Made by a program: the position numbers and the translations under genes
Shown: piece after piece, positions 35,415 to 44,110 of the stretch
Position numbering within the stretch: position 1 is the first letter of the stretch
Layout: each line of letters begins with the position of its first letter
Notes under the pieces: generated by a model
The model's database searches: none
Told to the model about the DNA's origin: nothing
What the model saw: the letters and a program-made list of their open reading frames with translations, nothing else
Assembly: GCA_963717125.1 (NCBI GenBank)
Contig: CAVQVG010000014.1
Span: forward strand, 62,001 to 126,000
Direction of reading: 5' to 3'
Length of the DNA stretch: 64,000 bases
Source: RYN-230 sp963717125
Lineage (GTDB): Bacteria > Actinomycetota > Actinomycetes > Streptosporangiales > Streptosporangiaceae

Positions 35415-36371
35415 CTAGAGGCTGGCTACGTCGGCCTGCTTGGCCCGGACCGCCTCGGCTGCCTCGCGCAGCGCGGCCAGTTCCGGCTCGGTCAGGTCCC
35501 GCTGCACCACGCGGCGCACCCCGGTGGCCCCGATCTCGGCCTCCACGCCCAGGTACACCCCGGAGATGCCGTACTCGCCGTCCACCCAGGCGCAGACCGG
35601 CTGCACCTGGCCGGCGTCCTCGGCCACGGCGCGGGCCATCCGGGCCGCGGCCGCTGATGGCGCGTAGTACGCCGAGCCGGTCTTGAGCAGCCCGACGATC
35701 TCCGCCCCGCCGGCCCGGGTCCGCTCCACCAGTGCGTCGATGTCCTCCTGGCTGAGCAGGCTGGCCAGTGGCTTGCCGTCCACCGTGCAGGCGGACGCGA
35801 CCGGGACCATGGTGTCCCCGTGCGAGCCCAGGGTGAGCGTCTGCACCGAGCCGACCGGCACGCCCAGCTTCTCGGCCACGAAGTAGCTGAACCGGGCCGT
35901 GTCCAGCATCCCGGCCTGGCCGATCACCCGGTGCGACGGGAAGCCGGACACCTTGGCGGCCAGCGCGGTCATCTCGTCCAGCGGGTTGGACACCACGATC
36001 AGCACGGCGTCCGGCGCGTGCTTGACCACGTTCTCCACTACCTGGCGGACGATCTTGGCGTTGACCCCGATCAGGTCCATCCGGCTCATCCCCGGCTTGC
36101 GCGGCAGGCCGGCCGTGATGATCACGATGTCGGATCCGGCGATGGCCTCGTAGCCCTCACCGGCGGGCCCGGTGGTCTGCCCGGTCACCCGGGTCTCGAA
36201 GCCCTCGATCGGCCGCGACTGGTTCATGTCCAGCGCCAGCCCCTCGGGCTTGCCGTCGACGATGTCGGTCAGCACGACCTCGTCGAAGATGTCGTACTCG
36301 GCTAGCCGCTGTGCCGTGGTCGAGCCATAGAACCCGGCCCCGACAACGGTCACCTTGCCACTATGGGTCAT
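35415..36371 (-). CDS. mdh: Malate dehydrogenase (lactate-dehydrogenase-like type)
   Basis: The 318-residue product begins KVTVVGAGFYGSTTAQRLAE with the NAD glycine motif and an Asp after strand 2 (VLTDIVDG). GLPRKPGMSRMDL carries the substrate-binding Arg and supports malate over lactate specificity. SNPLDEMT, GQAGMLDTARF and LGSHGDTMVPV (with the catalytic His) follow. It oxidises malate to oxaloacetate. It is the last gene of the minus-strand TCA block and starts 23 bases after icd. Most high-GC actinomycetes carry the other cytosolic-type Mdh, so this LDH-like type is worth noting. Confidence 0.94.
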   Translation of the reverse strand: MTHSGKVTVVGAGFYGSTTAQRLAEYDIFDEVVLTDIVDGKPEGLALDMNQSRPIEGFETRVTGQTTGPAGEGYEAIAGSDIVIITAGLPRKPGMSRMDLIGVNAKIVRQVVENVVKHAPDAVLIVVSNPLDEMTALAAKVSGFPSHRVIGQAGMLDTARFSYFVAEKLGVPVGSVQTLTLGSHGDTMVPVASACTVDGKPLASLLSQEDIDALVERTRAGGAEIVGLLKTGSAYYAPSAAAARMARAVAEDAGQVQPVCAWVDGEYGISGVYLGVEAEIGATGVRRVVQRDLTEPELAALREAAEAVRAKQADVASL

Positions 36372-36394
36372 TTCCAGCGATCTCCGTTTCCGGC

Positions 36395-37621
36395 CTAGCG
36401 GGACTCAGCGGACATCGCCTCGGCGAGGTTCTCGCTGAGCTCCTTCAGGAATTCCTCGGTGGTCAGGAACGGCGTGCCCGGGCCCACGAGCACCGCCAGA
36501 TCCTTGGTCATCTTGCCGCTTTCCACGGTCTGCACGCACACCCGCTCCAGGGTTTCGGCGAACCGGACCAGCTCCGGGGTGTCGTCCAGTTCGCCGCGGT
36601 GCGCCAGGCCGCGGGTCCAGGCGAAGATCGACGCGATCGGGTTCGTCGAGGTCGCCTTGCCCTGCTGGTGCTGGCGGTAGTGCCGGGTCACCGTGCCGTG
36701 CGCGGCCTCGGCCTCCATCGTCCTGCCGTCCGGGGTCAGCAGCACGCTGGTCATCAGGCCGAGTGAGCCGAAGCCCTGCGCGACGACGTCGGACTCGACG
36801 TCACCGTCGTAGTTCTTGCACGCCCACACGACGCCGCCGTCACCCTTGATCACCTGGGCGACCATGTCATCGATCAGCCGGTGCTCGTACCAGATGCCCG
36901 CCGCCTCGAACTCGGCCTTGAACTCGGCCTCGTAGATCTCCTGGAAGATGTCCTTGAACCGGCCGTCGTAGGCCTTGAGGATGGTGTTCTTGGTGGACAG
37001 GTACAGCGGGTAGCCGCGGTTCAGCGCGTACCGCATGGTGGCCCGGCCGAAGTCCGCGATCGAGTCGTCGAAGTTGTACATGCCCATCGCGATCCCGGCA
37101 CCGGTGAACCGGGCCACCTCCAGGTCCAGCGCCTGGCCGTCCCCGTCCGGCTGGTAGCTGATGTGCACCGAGCCGGGCCCGGGCACGACGAAGTCGGTCG
37201 CCCGGTACTGGTCACCGTGCGCGTGCCGGCCGATGATGATCGGCTTGGTCCAGCCCGGCACGAAACGCGGGATCGAGGACATCACGATGGGCTCACGGAA
37301 CACCACGCCGCCGAGGATGTTGCGGATCGTCCCGTTGGGCGAGCGCCACATCTTCTTCAGCCCGAACTCGCTGACCCGGCCCTCGTCGGGGGTGATCGTG
37401 GCGCACTTGACGCCGACCCCGTACCGCTTGATGGCGTTGGCCGCGTCCACGGTCACCTGGTCGTCCGTGGCGTCCCGGTGCTGCACGGACAGGTCGTAAT
37501 ACTCCAGCGTGATATCGAGGTAGGGCAGGATCAGCTGGTCCTTGATGAACTGCCAGATGATCCGCGTCATCTCGTCGCCGTCGATCTCGACGACGGGATT
37601 GATTACCTTGATCTTGGGCAT
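36395..37621 (-). CDS. icd: NADP-dependent isocitrate dehydrogenase, homodimeric eukaryotic type
   Basis: The 408-residue enzyme begins KIKVINPVVEIDGDEMTRIIW, characteristic of the type II (eukaryotic-like) IDH. SPNGTIRNILGGVVFREPI carries the isocitrate-binding Ser and Arg residues. IDDMVAQVIKGDGGVVWACKNYDGDV holds the metal-binding Asp, and AAHGTVTRHYRQHQQG is the NADP-contact region. The protein gives 2-oxoglutarate and NADPH. It is not the monomeric 740-residue IDH common in Streptomyces. It is co-directional with citrate synthase and mdh. Confidence 0.96.
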   Translation of the reverse strand: MPKIKVINPVVEIDGDEMTRIIWQFIKDQLILPYLDITLEYYDLSVQHRDATDDQVTVDAANAIKRYGVGVKCATITPDEGRVSEFGLKKMWRSPNGTIRNILGGVVFREPIVMSSIPRFVPGWTKPIIIGRHAHGDQYRATDFVVPGPGSVHISYQPDGDGQALDLEVARFTGAGIAMGMYNFDDSIADFGRATMRYALNRGYPLYLSTKNTILKAYDGRFKDIFQEIYEAEFKAEFEAAGIWYEHRLIDDMVAQVIKGDGGVVWACKNYDGDVESDVVAQGFGSLGLMTSVLLTPDGRTMEAEAAHGTVTRHYRQHQQGKATSTNPIASIFAWTRGLAHRGELDDTPELVRFAETLERVCVQTVESGKMTKDLAVLVGPGTPFLTTEEFLKELSENLAEAMSAESR

Positions 37622-37757
37622 GCCTGCCGACTTCCTTCCTTACCCACCCTGTGCTGTCGCCCGTGGGCTGGTGTCCCACGAGGCGCTGTTATCCCGCTCG
37701 CGGCGTGATCCCGACTCGCGGTGTACTGCCGCTGGCGCTGTTGGTCCGGTCCGCCCG

Positions 37758-38276
37758 TTACCACGGGATCGGCAGCACGAGGCCAGCGACCAGCAGGCCG
37801 ACAGCCAGGATGGCCAGCACCGTGACGTCGATGGACCGCCGTCTGCTGGCGAGCATGCCGACCCGCGGCTCCGGCAGCGTCAGCCGGGCCGCCGCGGCGA
37901 CGAAAAGCGCGCCCGCCACTGCCAACGTACCTGGCCGGACGTAGTGCGCGCCCTGCCAAATCAGCGCAAGACCGGCGGCCACGCCGCCGAGCACGACCAG
38001 GTACGGCAGTTGCGCCGCGGCGCCCCCCGGCTTCCCGGCCCGCCGGGCCCGGCCGCGCCGGGACGGGCCGGCCGACGGGTCAGCCGGCCCGGCTGGCGGC
38101 CCAGTGGGCGGCCTGCCCGACGGACCAGCGGGCGGCCTGCCCGACCGACCTGTGGGCCGCCCGGCCGACGGACCGGTGGGCGGCCTGGCCGGCGGGCTGG
38201 CCATGCCGGTCAGCGCGGACGCCACCAGCCCGGCCGCGTCCAGCGACGCCGCCGCGCTGTCCTCTATGTCGCGCAC
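37758..38276 (-). CDS. DUF3017 membrane protein
   Basis: The 172-residue frame has a Pro/Gly/Arg-rich low-complexity N-terminus of about 85 residues. Three hydrophobic segments follow: PYLVVLGGVAAGLALIWQG, TLAVAGALFVAAAARLTLP and VTVLAILAVGLLVAGLVLP. The LPEPRVGMLASRRRSIDV loop between the last two is the DUF3017 core. A start at ATG 38204 (MASPPARPP) would remove 24 residues and cannot be excluded. DUF3017 usually sits beside folD or mdh in actinobacteria; here it lies between citrate synthase and icd. Function unknown. Confidence 0.78.
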   Translation of the reverse strand: MRDIEDSAAASLDAAGLVASALTGMASPPARPPTGPSAGRPTGRSGRPPAGPSGRPPTGPPAGPADPSAGPSRRGRARRAGKPGGAAAQLPYLVVLGGVAAGLALIWQGAHYVRPGTLAVAGALFVAAAARLTLPEPRVGMLASRRRSIDVTVLAILAVGLLVAGLVLPIPW

Positions 38277-38407
38277 TGCTCGTGCTGCTCCGTTTCCTGT
38301 CGCGCCCGGCCCGCGCCGTGCGCCACCCCCGACGCTACCGCGCGCGGGGGCCTGGCCGCCTGCTCACCATGGCCGGGGTGTCTCCATTTGCGGCACGCAC
38401 CGCCCGC

Positions 38408-39550
38408 TCACCGCTCGGTCAGCGGAATCCAGGTCAGGCCCTGCTCGCCGACGTACTCGCTGTCCGGCCGGATCAGCCGGTTGTCCGCGTGCTGCTCCAT
38501 CACGTGCGCGGTCCAGCCGGTCATCCGGCTGACCGAGAACACCGGGGTGAACAGGTCGGTGGGGATGTCCAGGTAGTGATAGACGGTGGCGGCGTAGAAG
38601 TCCACGTTGGGATAGAGGCCCTTCTCCGCCAATACGGTCTCCTCCATCGCCCGGGACATCCGGTAGTACGTGTCGTCGCCGGACCGGGTGGCCAGCTCCG
38701 CAGACATCTCGCGGAGGTGGGTGGCCCGCGGGTCTTCCGTCTTGTAGACCCGGTGCCCGAATCCCATGATCTTCTGGCCGGCCCCGAGCCGGTCCCGGAC
38801 CGACGCGGCCACCGCGGCCACCGGGTCGGCGCCGGCCTGCGCCCTGATGGCCTCCAGCCCGCGCATCACCTGCTCGTTGGCCCCGCCGTGCAGCGGGCCT
38901 TTCAGCGTGCCCAGCGCGGCCACCACCGCCGAGTGCATGTCGGACAGCGTGGCCGCGCACACCCGGGCGGCGAACGTGGACGCGTTCATGGTGTGGTCCG
39001 CGTGCAGCACCAGGCAGGTATCCAGGATCTCGGCGTCGCGCTCGGCCGGGGCCGCGCCGCGCAGCTGAAGCAGGAAGTTCGCGGCCAGGCTGAGGCCGGG
39101 ATCCGGGGGCAGGCAGTCCCGGCCCTGCCGGGCGGCGTGGTACGCGGCCACCAGGATCGGCTGCTGGGCGGTGAGCCGGGCCGCCTTCCGTGTGTTGGCC
39201 GCGGCCGCGTTGGAGTCCTTGTCCGGGTCGTCCGCGCTGGCCAGCGAGACCAGGCTGCGCAGCGCCTCCATCGGGCTCTGCACCGCGGAGACCTCCGCCA
39301 AGGTGGCGCTGACCAGCTTGCCCAGGGTGCGCCCGCCGACCAGTTCGTCCCGGTAGCGGTCCAGCTCGGCCCGGCTGGGCGGGGCGCCCCGCTGCAGCAG
39401 GTAGCCGATCTCCTCAAAGGTCGCGGCGCCGGCCAGCTCGTGGATGTCGTAACCGCGATAGAACAGCCGGCCCGCCTGGCCATCAATGTCGCTCAGCGCG
39501 GTGGATGCGGCGACGACGTCAGCCAGGCCCTTGGACGGCTTGTCCGCCAT
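38408..39550 (-). CDS. Citrate synthase / 2-methylcitrate synthase family
   Basis: The 380-residue protein shows citrate synthase signatures: LFYRGYDIHELA near residue 30, and LHADHTMNASTF. GPLHGGANEQVM and FGHRVYKTEDPRA supply active-site His residues. NVDFYAATVYHYLDIPTDLFTPVFSVSRMTGW (quoted here only to locate it, key Asp in NVDFY) is the third motif. The length and the short N-terminus fit the type I group that includes 2-methylcitrate synthases, so propionyl-CoA use cannot be excluded. The adjacent icd and mdh favour a TCA role. Divergent from the FHA gene across about 257 bases. Confidence 0.9.
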   Translation of the reverse strand: MADKPSKGLADVVAASTALSDIDGQAGRLFYRGYDIHELAGAATFEEIGYLLQRGAPPSRAELDRYRDELVGGRTLGKLVSATLAEVSAVQSPMEALRSLVSLASADDPDKDSNAAAANTRKAARLTAQQPILVAAYHAARQGRDCLPPDPGLSLAANFLLQLRGAAPAERDAEILDTCLVLHADHTMNASTFAARVCAATLSDMHSAVVAALGTLKGPLHGGANEQVMRGLEAIRAQAGADPVAAVAASVRDRLGAGQKIMGFGHRVYKTEDPRATHLREMSAELATRSGDDTYYRMSRAMEETVLAEKGLYPNVDFYAATVYHYLDIPTDLFTPVFSVSRMTGWTAHVMEQHADNRLIRPDSEYVGEQGLTWIPLTER

Positions 39551-39698
39551 TTTGGCTACCTCCCGATGGCTCGCTCGGCAGTGTACTTCTGGCCGCCGCG
39601 CCCGCCTCGGGCCGGCCGGCTGGTCCGCATCGAGCCTGGCCGTACCCCCGGTAGGGTGCCCCGGGGAGACACGCTGCGCCCAGGCTCGAGCGCTACCG

Positions 39699-39710
39699 GT
39701 AACCAGTTAC
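39699..39710. promoter_or_regulatory. Small inverted repeat in the citrate synthase / FHA promoter region
   Basis: GTAAC and GTTAC are 5-base arms separated by CA, about 150 bases from the citrate synthase start and 100 from the FHA gene. It lies in the AT-richer part of the divergent spacer, where promoters are expected. It may be an operator, but the match is short. Confidence 0.25.
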
Positions 39711-39807
39711 GTAAAACGGGAGTACGAAATGGGGTACGGAACGGCCCGCGAAGGGTAACTGGACGGAGAGAGATCTGTGACCACTCGGGCAATCAGGAGG
39801 AACTGTT

Positions 39808-40551
39808 GTGGACGGGCCCTACATTCGCATCGAGGACAGCGGAGACGTTATCCAGTTGTGCGAGGCCGTAACGACGATCGGGCGCGGCGCCGGCGTGGAC
39901 ATCCGGCTCAGCGACCCGAGCGTGTCCCGGCTGCACGCGGAGATCGTCCGGCGCGGTCCTTACGCTTACGTCACGGATCTCGGGTTATCGCGTAACGGCA
40001 CCCGGGTCAACGGGCGGCTCGTGGCGCGGCGCGTCCTGGAGGACGGGGACGTGCTCACGTTCGGCAACGCCCGCTGCCGGATCGGCGGCCTGGCCAGCGA
40101 GGACCTGACCGCCGAGGTCGAACTGCGCCGCTCCCCCAGCCCTGAGCTGACCCGGCGCGAACTGGACGTACTCACCTCGCTGTGCCGCCCAGCCCTGTCC
40201 GACGAGGCGTTCGTGGCCCCGGCCACCGCCCGTGAGATCGCCGCGGACCTGGTGGTGACGGAGGCGGCGGTGAAGCAGCATCTACTCCGGCTCTACCAGA
40301 AGTTCCGCATCCCCGAAGGCAGCAACCGCCGGGTCCGGCTGGCCAACGAGGTGGTCTCGCTCGGCCTCGTCCGGCCGCTGCCGCCGACCGGCCGGGACCA
40401 GGTCCCGCCGTCCGGCCGGGACAACGTCCCGCCGTCGGCACCCAAGGCGCCGGGTAAATCACCGGGCCCCACGTCACCGGGTCCTCCGGTACCCGCCGGG
40501 GCAGGGCGGGTCGCAGCGGACGGAAACCTGCCTGAGCGGCGCGCCAGCTGA
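39808..40551 (+). CDS. FHA domain protein with C-terminal HTH
   Basis: GTG 39808 is preceded by AGGAGG; 247 residues. The FHA domain occupies about residues 5-100, with the conserved TIGRGAG, SVSRLHAEIV and LSRNGTRVNG positions that bind phosphothreonine. Residues 110-200 contain TRRELDVLTSLC, ATAREIAADLVVTEAAVKQHL and LYQKFRIPEGSNRR, which look like a LuxR/winged-helix DNA-binding region. The last 45 residues are Pro-rich and disordered. This architecture suggests a phospho-dependent regulator. It converges on a membrane Ser/Thr kinase 44 bases away, a plausible kinase-reader pair, although that is inference. Confidence 0.85.
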   Translation: MDGPYIRIEDSGDVIQLCEAVTTIGRGAGVDIRLSDPSVSRLHAEIVRRGPYAYVTDLGLSRNGTRVNGRLVARRVLEDGDVLTFGNARCRIGGLASEDLTAEVELRRSPSPELTRRELDVLTSLCRPALSDEAFVAPATAREIAADLVVTEAAVKQHLLRLYQKFRIPEGSNRRVRLANEVVSLGLVRPLPPTGRDQVPPSGRDNVPPSAPKAPGKSPGPTSPGPPVPAGAGRVAADGNLPERRAS

Positions 40552-40589
40552 CTTCGCACCGCCCGGATGAACCGACCTGCCCGCTCAGG
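40531..40589. terminator. Possible bidirectional terminator between FHA gene and kinase
   Basis: CCTGAGCGG (40531-40539) and CCGCTCAGG (40581-40589) are perfect 9-base arms spanning the short gap between the two convergent genes, with a 41-base loop. No T-run is present and the loop is long, so the call is tentative. Confidence 0.3.
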
Positions 40590-40595
40590 GACTGA

Positions 40596-42470
40596 TTACA
40601 GATGGGCGCGCAGGAAGTGCCGGGGCAAATGGCCGAACACACCGGGCAGATGACCCAGGCCCGGGAAGGCGGGCAGGTGCAGCAGCGGCCCGGTGGGCGC
40701 ACCGAGCGGCCAGAACGCGGCCGGCGAGGTCATCGCCGTAGCGATCGCCGCGACGGCCAGCGCACCCAGCACGAGCAGGACGACCGCCCGCACCCCCGGA
40801 CTGCCCACCATCGCCGAGAACACCCGGTTGAGCTGCCGGCGCGCCTTGGCTGACCCAGGGCCGTACGCGTAGCAGGCGACCAGCGCGCCGGCCGAGTAGG
40901 ACATCGCGTGGGCCAGCGACGAGCCGGGCACGGTCAGGTAGGTGATCCCGGCCGCGGCCACGGCCGCGAGGAGGGCCAGCGGGGCCTGCAGCAGCGTGCC
41001 GATCAGGGCCCGGGTCACGAAGAACGGGAACGCGGCCACGTTCATCACCGCACCGCGCTGGTCCGAGCCCCGGTGCGCCAGGTCGCCGGCCCGCAGCAGG
41101 GTCAGCATGGCCAGCGCGAGCAGCGTGCCGGCGGCCGGCAGCACGATGGCCGCGCAGACCGCGATCACCATGGTGGCCAGCACCAGCAGCGGCTGCCGCC
41201 GCGGCGCCGCCCAGCCGCGGTCACTGTCCGCGGTGGCCGGCCCGGCGGGCCGGGCCGGCACCGGGCCGCGGCCGCCGGCGAACGCGTCACCGGTTGCGGC
41301 CGGGTAGCCGTTGGCCCCGGCGGGCTGGTAGTTGACCGGGGGCAGCACGTCGGCGAAGTCATCGGCGCGCAGCCGGCCTGCCGCCATCGGCTGGGTCCCC
41401 GGCCGGGCCAGCCCGGCTGCCCCGGCCGCCGAACCGCCGAACGCGGCCGGCCCTGGGCCCGCCATGCCCTGGCCCGCCAGGCCCTGGCCCGGCACGCCCT
41501 GGCCCGGCACGCCCTGGCCCGGCACGCCCTGGCCGGGCAGCACGGTGGCGGCGTGGCCACCGGCGAACGCGTCCTGGGTCGGGTAGCGCACCGGGGCATC
41601 GGCCCGGGTGCCCGGGGCCAGCAGGCCGCCAGGCAGCCCGCCAGGCACCGGCACCGGCTGCAGCGCAGCCACGTCAAGCGCGGCGGCCAGCCCGCACAGC
41701 TGGCCCGCCGCCGGCCGGGCCGCCGGGTTGCGGCGCAGCGCGCCGGCCAGCAGTTCAGCCAGTGGCGCAGGCACCCCGGCCAGGTCCGGCTGGCCGTTCA
41801 CGATCCGGTAGAAGATCGTCTCGTACGAGCCGGTGCCGAACGGCGCGCGGCCGGTGGCCGCGAACGCGACCGTGCCGCCCCAGGCGTGCACGTCCGAGGG
41901 CGCCCCGGCGGGCTGGCCTTCGATGACCTCCGGGGCCAGGTAACCCGGCGTGCCCATGAACATGCCGGTCTGGGTCAGCCGGGTGGAGTCCAGTGCCTGG
42001 GCGATGCCGAAGTCGATCAGCACCGGATCGCTGTTCACCAGCATCACGTTGCCCGGCTTGAGGTCGCGGTGCACCACGCCGGCCGCGTGAATGGCGGCCA
42101 GCGCCTCGGCCAGCCCGCTGGCCAGCCGGGCCAGCCGGGCCCCGGTCAGCGGGCCGTCCTGGGTGACCGCCTCGTCCAGGGTGCGGCCGGGCACGTACCG
42201 GGTCACGATGTACGGCGTTTCCCCGGCCACGTCGGTGTCCAGCACCTCGGCCACGAACGGGCTGCGCACCCGGCGCATGGTCTCGACCTCGCGGGCCAGC
42301 CGGCGCCGGGCGTTCGGGTCACCGGCCACCGCGGGACGCAGCACCTTGATCGCGACCGAGCGCTGTTCCGGGTCACGGCCGAGGTACACCACGCCCATGC
42401 CGCCCTCGCCGATGCGGTCGAGCAGGCGGTAGGGGCCGAGCCGGTCCGGCATGTGGTCCGCTGTTGTCAT
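40596..42470 (-). CDS. Membrane Ser/Thr protein kinase (PknB-like catalytic domain)
   Basis: The 624-residue protein has an N-terminal kinase domain (about 10-265) that looks active. It has the GEGGMGVVYLGR glycine loop, VAIKVLRP with the ATP Lys, HRDLKPGNVML, IDFGIAQAL and GTPGYLAPEV. A Pro/Gly-rich linker of about 140 residues follows and contains a GQGVP pentapeptide repeat. The C-terminal 210 residues hold about five hydrophobic segments rather than the PASTA repeats of PknB. The signal sensed is therefore unknown and likely intramembrane. It converges on the FHA-HTH gene, a candidate substrate. Confidence 0.92.
   Translation of the reverse strand: MTTADHMPDRLGPYRLLDRIGEGGMGVVYLGRDPEQRSVAIKVLRPAVAGDPNARRRLAREVETMRRVRSPFVAEVLDTDVAGETPYIVTRYVPGRTLDEAVTQDGPLTGARLARLASGLAEALAAIHAAGVVHRDLKPGNVMLVNSDPVLIDFGIAQALDSTRLTQTGMFMGTPGYLAPEVIEGQPAGAPSDVHAWGGTVAFAATGRAPFGTGSYETIFYRIVNGQPDLAGVPAPLAELLAGALRRNPAARPAAGQLCGLAAALDVAALQPVPVPGGLPGGLLAPGTRADAPVRYPTQDAFAGGHAATVLPGQGVPGQGVPGQGVPGQGLAGQGMAGPGPAAFGGSAAGAAGLARPGTQPMAAGRLRADDFADVLPPVNYQPAGANGYPAATGDAFAGGRGPVPARPAGPATADSDRGWAAPRRQPLLVLATMVIAVCAAIVLPAAGTLLALAMLTLLRAGDLAHRGSDQRGAVMNVAAFPFFVTRALIGTLLQAPLALLAAVAAAGITYLTVPGSSLAHAMSYSAGALVACYAYGPGSAKARRQLNRVFSAMVGSPGVRAVVLLVLGALAVAAIATAMTSPAAFWPLGAPTGPLLHLPAFPGLGHLPGVFGHLPRHFLRAHL
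41466..41540. repeat. 15-base tandem repeat inside the kinase linker
   Basis: Five 15-base units beginning at 41466, 41481, 41496, 41511 and 41526 share GCCCTGGCCCGGCAC. The middle three are identical, the outer two diverged. They encode the GQGVP/GQGLA/GQGMA pentapeptides of the disordered linker. Identity at DNA level points to recent slippage expansion. Confidence 0.85.
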
Positions 42471-42586
42471 CGTCCCCCCAGCCTACGAACTACCCTCGTG
42501 CTACCCCAGCCGGACGGGACAGAACGCAGGTAGAAGCGGCGCCGAAACGAGCGTAACGGACACCGCGCGGGCACTGCCGACACCGC

Positions 42587-42997
42587 CTACGTGCCGGTGA
42601 CCAGCCGACGCAGCGCCTCGGCTGTCCGGGCATTCTGCTCGGCGTAGCCGACGAGCGCGCGGGCCAGTTCGGCGGCCCAGTCCTGCACCGGCACCGGCTG
42701 CCGGGACAGCACGACCCCGCGCACCTCGCGGAGAATCTCCGCAGTCGGCTGCCCAGCGCGCACTGCCAGCGTCATGACCTGCTCCCCCAGCCGGACCGTG
42801 ATCTTCGATACCTTGCCGGGCCGCCCGTGCATCCGGTCGGAAACGGAGCGGTCCCGTTCTATGGTCACACATCCGGGCGGCAGCGACTCGCCAAGTGATT
42901 CGGTCAGCACCTGGGCGTAGATCGTCGCGTCGGCACTGTCCGCGCGCAGCGCCGCGGTGACCAGATCCAGGTCGGGGCCGGGCACCGGCTCAGTCAT
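42587..42997 (-). CDS. Conserved hypothetical protein
   Basis: The 136-residue protein (MTEPVPGPDLDLVTAALRAD) has no recognised catalytic motif. The centre contains IERDRSVSDRMHGRPGKVSKITVRLGEQVMTL, suggesting a small beta-rich domain with many basic residues (the key part is RPGKVSKITVRLG). The C-terminal 50 residues form an amphipathic helix, DWAAELARALVGYAEQNARTAEALRRL. It is soluble, with no signal peptide or membrane segment. It lies between enoyl-CoA hydratase and the kinase in the same direction, 46 bases after the former. Function unknown; similar short proteins are common in this group. Confidence 0.72.
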   Translation of the reverse strand: MTEPVPGPDLDLVTAALRADSADATIYAQVLTESLGESLPPGCVTIERDRSVSDRMHGRPGKVSKITVRLGEQVMTLAVRAGQPTAEILREVRGVVLSRQPVPVQDWAAELARALVGYAEQNARTAEALRRLVTGT

Positions 42998-43043
42998 CGC
43001 TACTCCTCAGGTACGTAAGGCTGCAGGCCCATCCCTCCCAGTG

Positions 43044-43823
43044 TCACCGCCCGGCGAAGGTGGCCTTGCCAGGACCATTCTCGATGAAGCTGCGCATCCC
43101 CGTGCGCTGGTCCTCGGTCGCGAACAAGCCGGCGAACTGGAGCCGCTCGATCTCCAGCCCGGTGGCCAGGTCGGTCTCCAGGCCATCATCGATGGCCTGC
43201 TTGGCCGCCCGCAAGGCGAGCGCGGGCCCGGTCGCGAACCTGGCCACCATCGAGCGCGCCACGTCGTACACCTCGGCATCCGGCACCACCCGGTCCACCA
43301 GGCCGAGGTCGAGCGCCTCGGCCGCCTCGACGAACCGCCCGGTGAACACGATGTCCTTGGCCGCGGCCGGGCCGACCAGCCGGGGCAGCCGCTGCGTGCC
43401 GCCCGCGCCCGGGATCACGCCGAGCAGGATCTCCGGCTGGCCCATCCGGGCGCCCTGGCCGGCGACCCGGAAGTCGGCGCACAGCGCCAGTTCCAGGCCA
43501 CCGCCCAGCGCGTACCCGGTGATGGCGGCGACCACCGGCTTGGGGATCTTCGCCACCGCGGTGAACGAAGCCTGCAGCCGGCGTGAGTCCGCCGCCATCT
43601 GCGCGTAGCTGGCCTCGGCCATCTCCTTGATGTCGGCGCCCGCGGCGAACACCTTGGGCCCACCGTGCAGCACCACCGCGCGGCACGCCGGGTCTGCGGA
43701 CACTTCACCGGCGGCCGCCGCGATCTCATCCTGGACCTGGGCGTTCAGCGCGTTCATCGGCGGCCTGTCCAGCCGGATCGTGGCGATGGCCTGATCGATC
43801 TCGACCGTGACGAACTCACCCAT
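43044..43823 (-). CDS. Enoyl-CoA hydratase/isomerase family protein
   Basis: The 259-residue crotonase-fold protein is full length. FAAGADIKEMAE is the first oxyanion-hole and A-loop segment. ITGYALGGGLELALCADFRVAG is the second oxyanion strand. QPEILLGVIPGAGGTQRLPRLVG holds the Glu expected for hydratase activity, and GLVDRVVP follows. Both catalytic Glu positions of hydratases appear present, so crotonyl-CoA-type hydration in fatty acid oxidation is the best guess, but a wider acyl-CoA role is possible. Located between a bldC-like gene and a small hypothetical gene. Confidence 0.9.
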   Translation of the reverse strand: MGEFVTVEIDQAIATIRLDRPPMNALNAQVQDEIAAAAGEVSADPACRAVVLHGGPKVFAAGADIKEMAEASYAQMAADSRRLQASFTAVAKIPKPVVAAITGYALGGGLELALCADFRVAGQGARMGQPEILLGVIPGAGGTQRLPRLVGPAAAKDIVFTGRFVEAAEALDLGLVDRVVPDAEVYDVARSMVARFATGPALALRAAKQAIDDGLETDLATGLEIERLQFAGLFATEDQRTGMRSFIENGPGKATFAGR

Positions 43824-43891
43824 GACGCACCTCCGGCCGGGCCGATGTCCAGCCGGACGGGCTCGCTGCCCGCCCAGGGCCCAGGTGGAGG

Positions 43892-44110
43892 CTACTCCCC
43901 GGCTGGCCGGGGCAACGGCACCCCCTGCGACTCGTCCAGGAAGGCGTGAATCTCGGCCTCACTGTAACGGCGGTGCCCGCCGAGCGTCCTGATCGAGTGG
44001 AGCTTGCCCTGCTGCGCCCACCGGGTCACCGTCTTCGGATCAACCCGGAACAAGGCGGCAACCTCAGAAGGCGTCAGGAGCTTGTTCTCGGCGTGCGTGT
44101 CTTGCTTCAT
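43892..44110 (-). CDS. bldC: BldC family MerR-like transcriptional regulator
   Basis: This 72-residue protein is almost a lone MerR-type HTH: LLTPSEVAALFRVDPKTVTRWAQQGKL with the wing SIRTLGGHRRYSEAEIHAFL. The RVDPKTVTRWA and RTLGGHRRY stretches match Streptomyces BldC very closely. BldC controls entry into development and binds head-to-tail on direct repeats. The protein is short because the family lacks an effector domain. Its presence suggests a sporulating or at least filamentous lifestyle. The upstream 329-base spacer probably holds a regulated promoter. Confidence 0.93.
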   Translation of the reverse strand: MKQDTHAENKLLTPSEVAALFRVDPKTVTRWAQQGKLHSIRTLGGHRRYSEAEIHAFLDESQGVPLPRPAGE

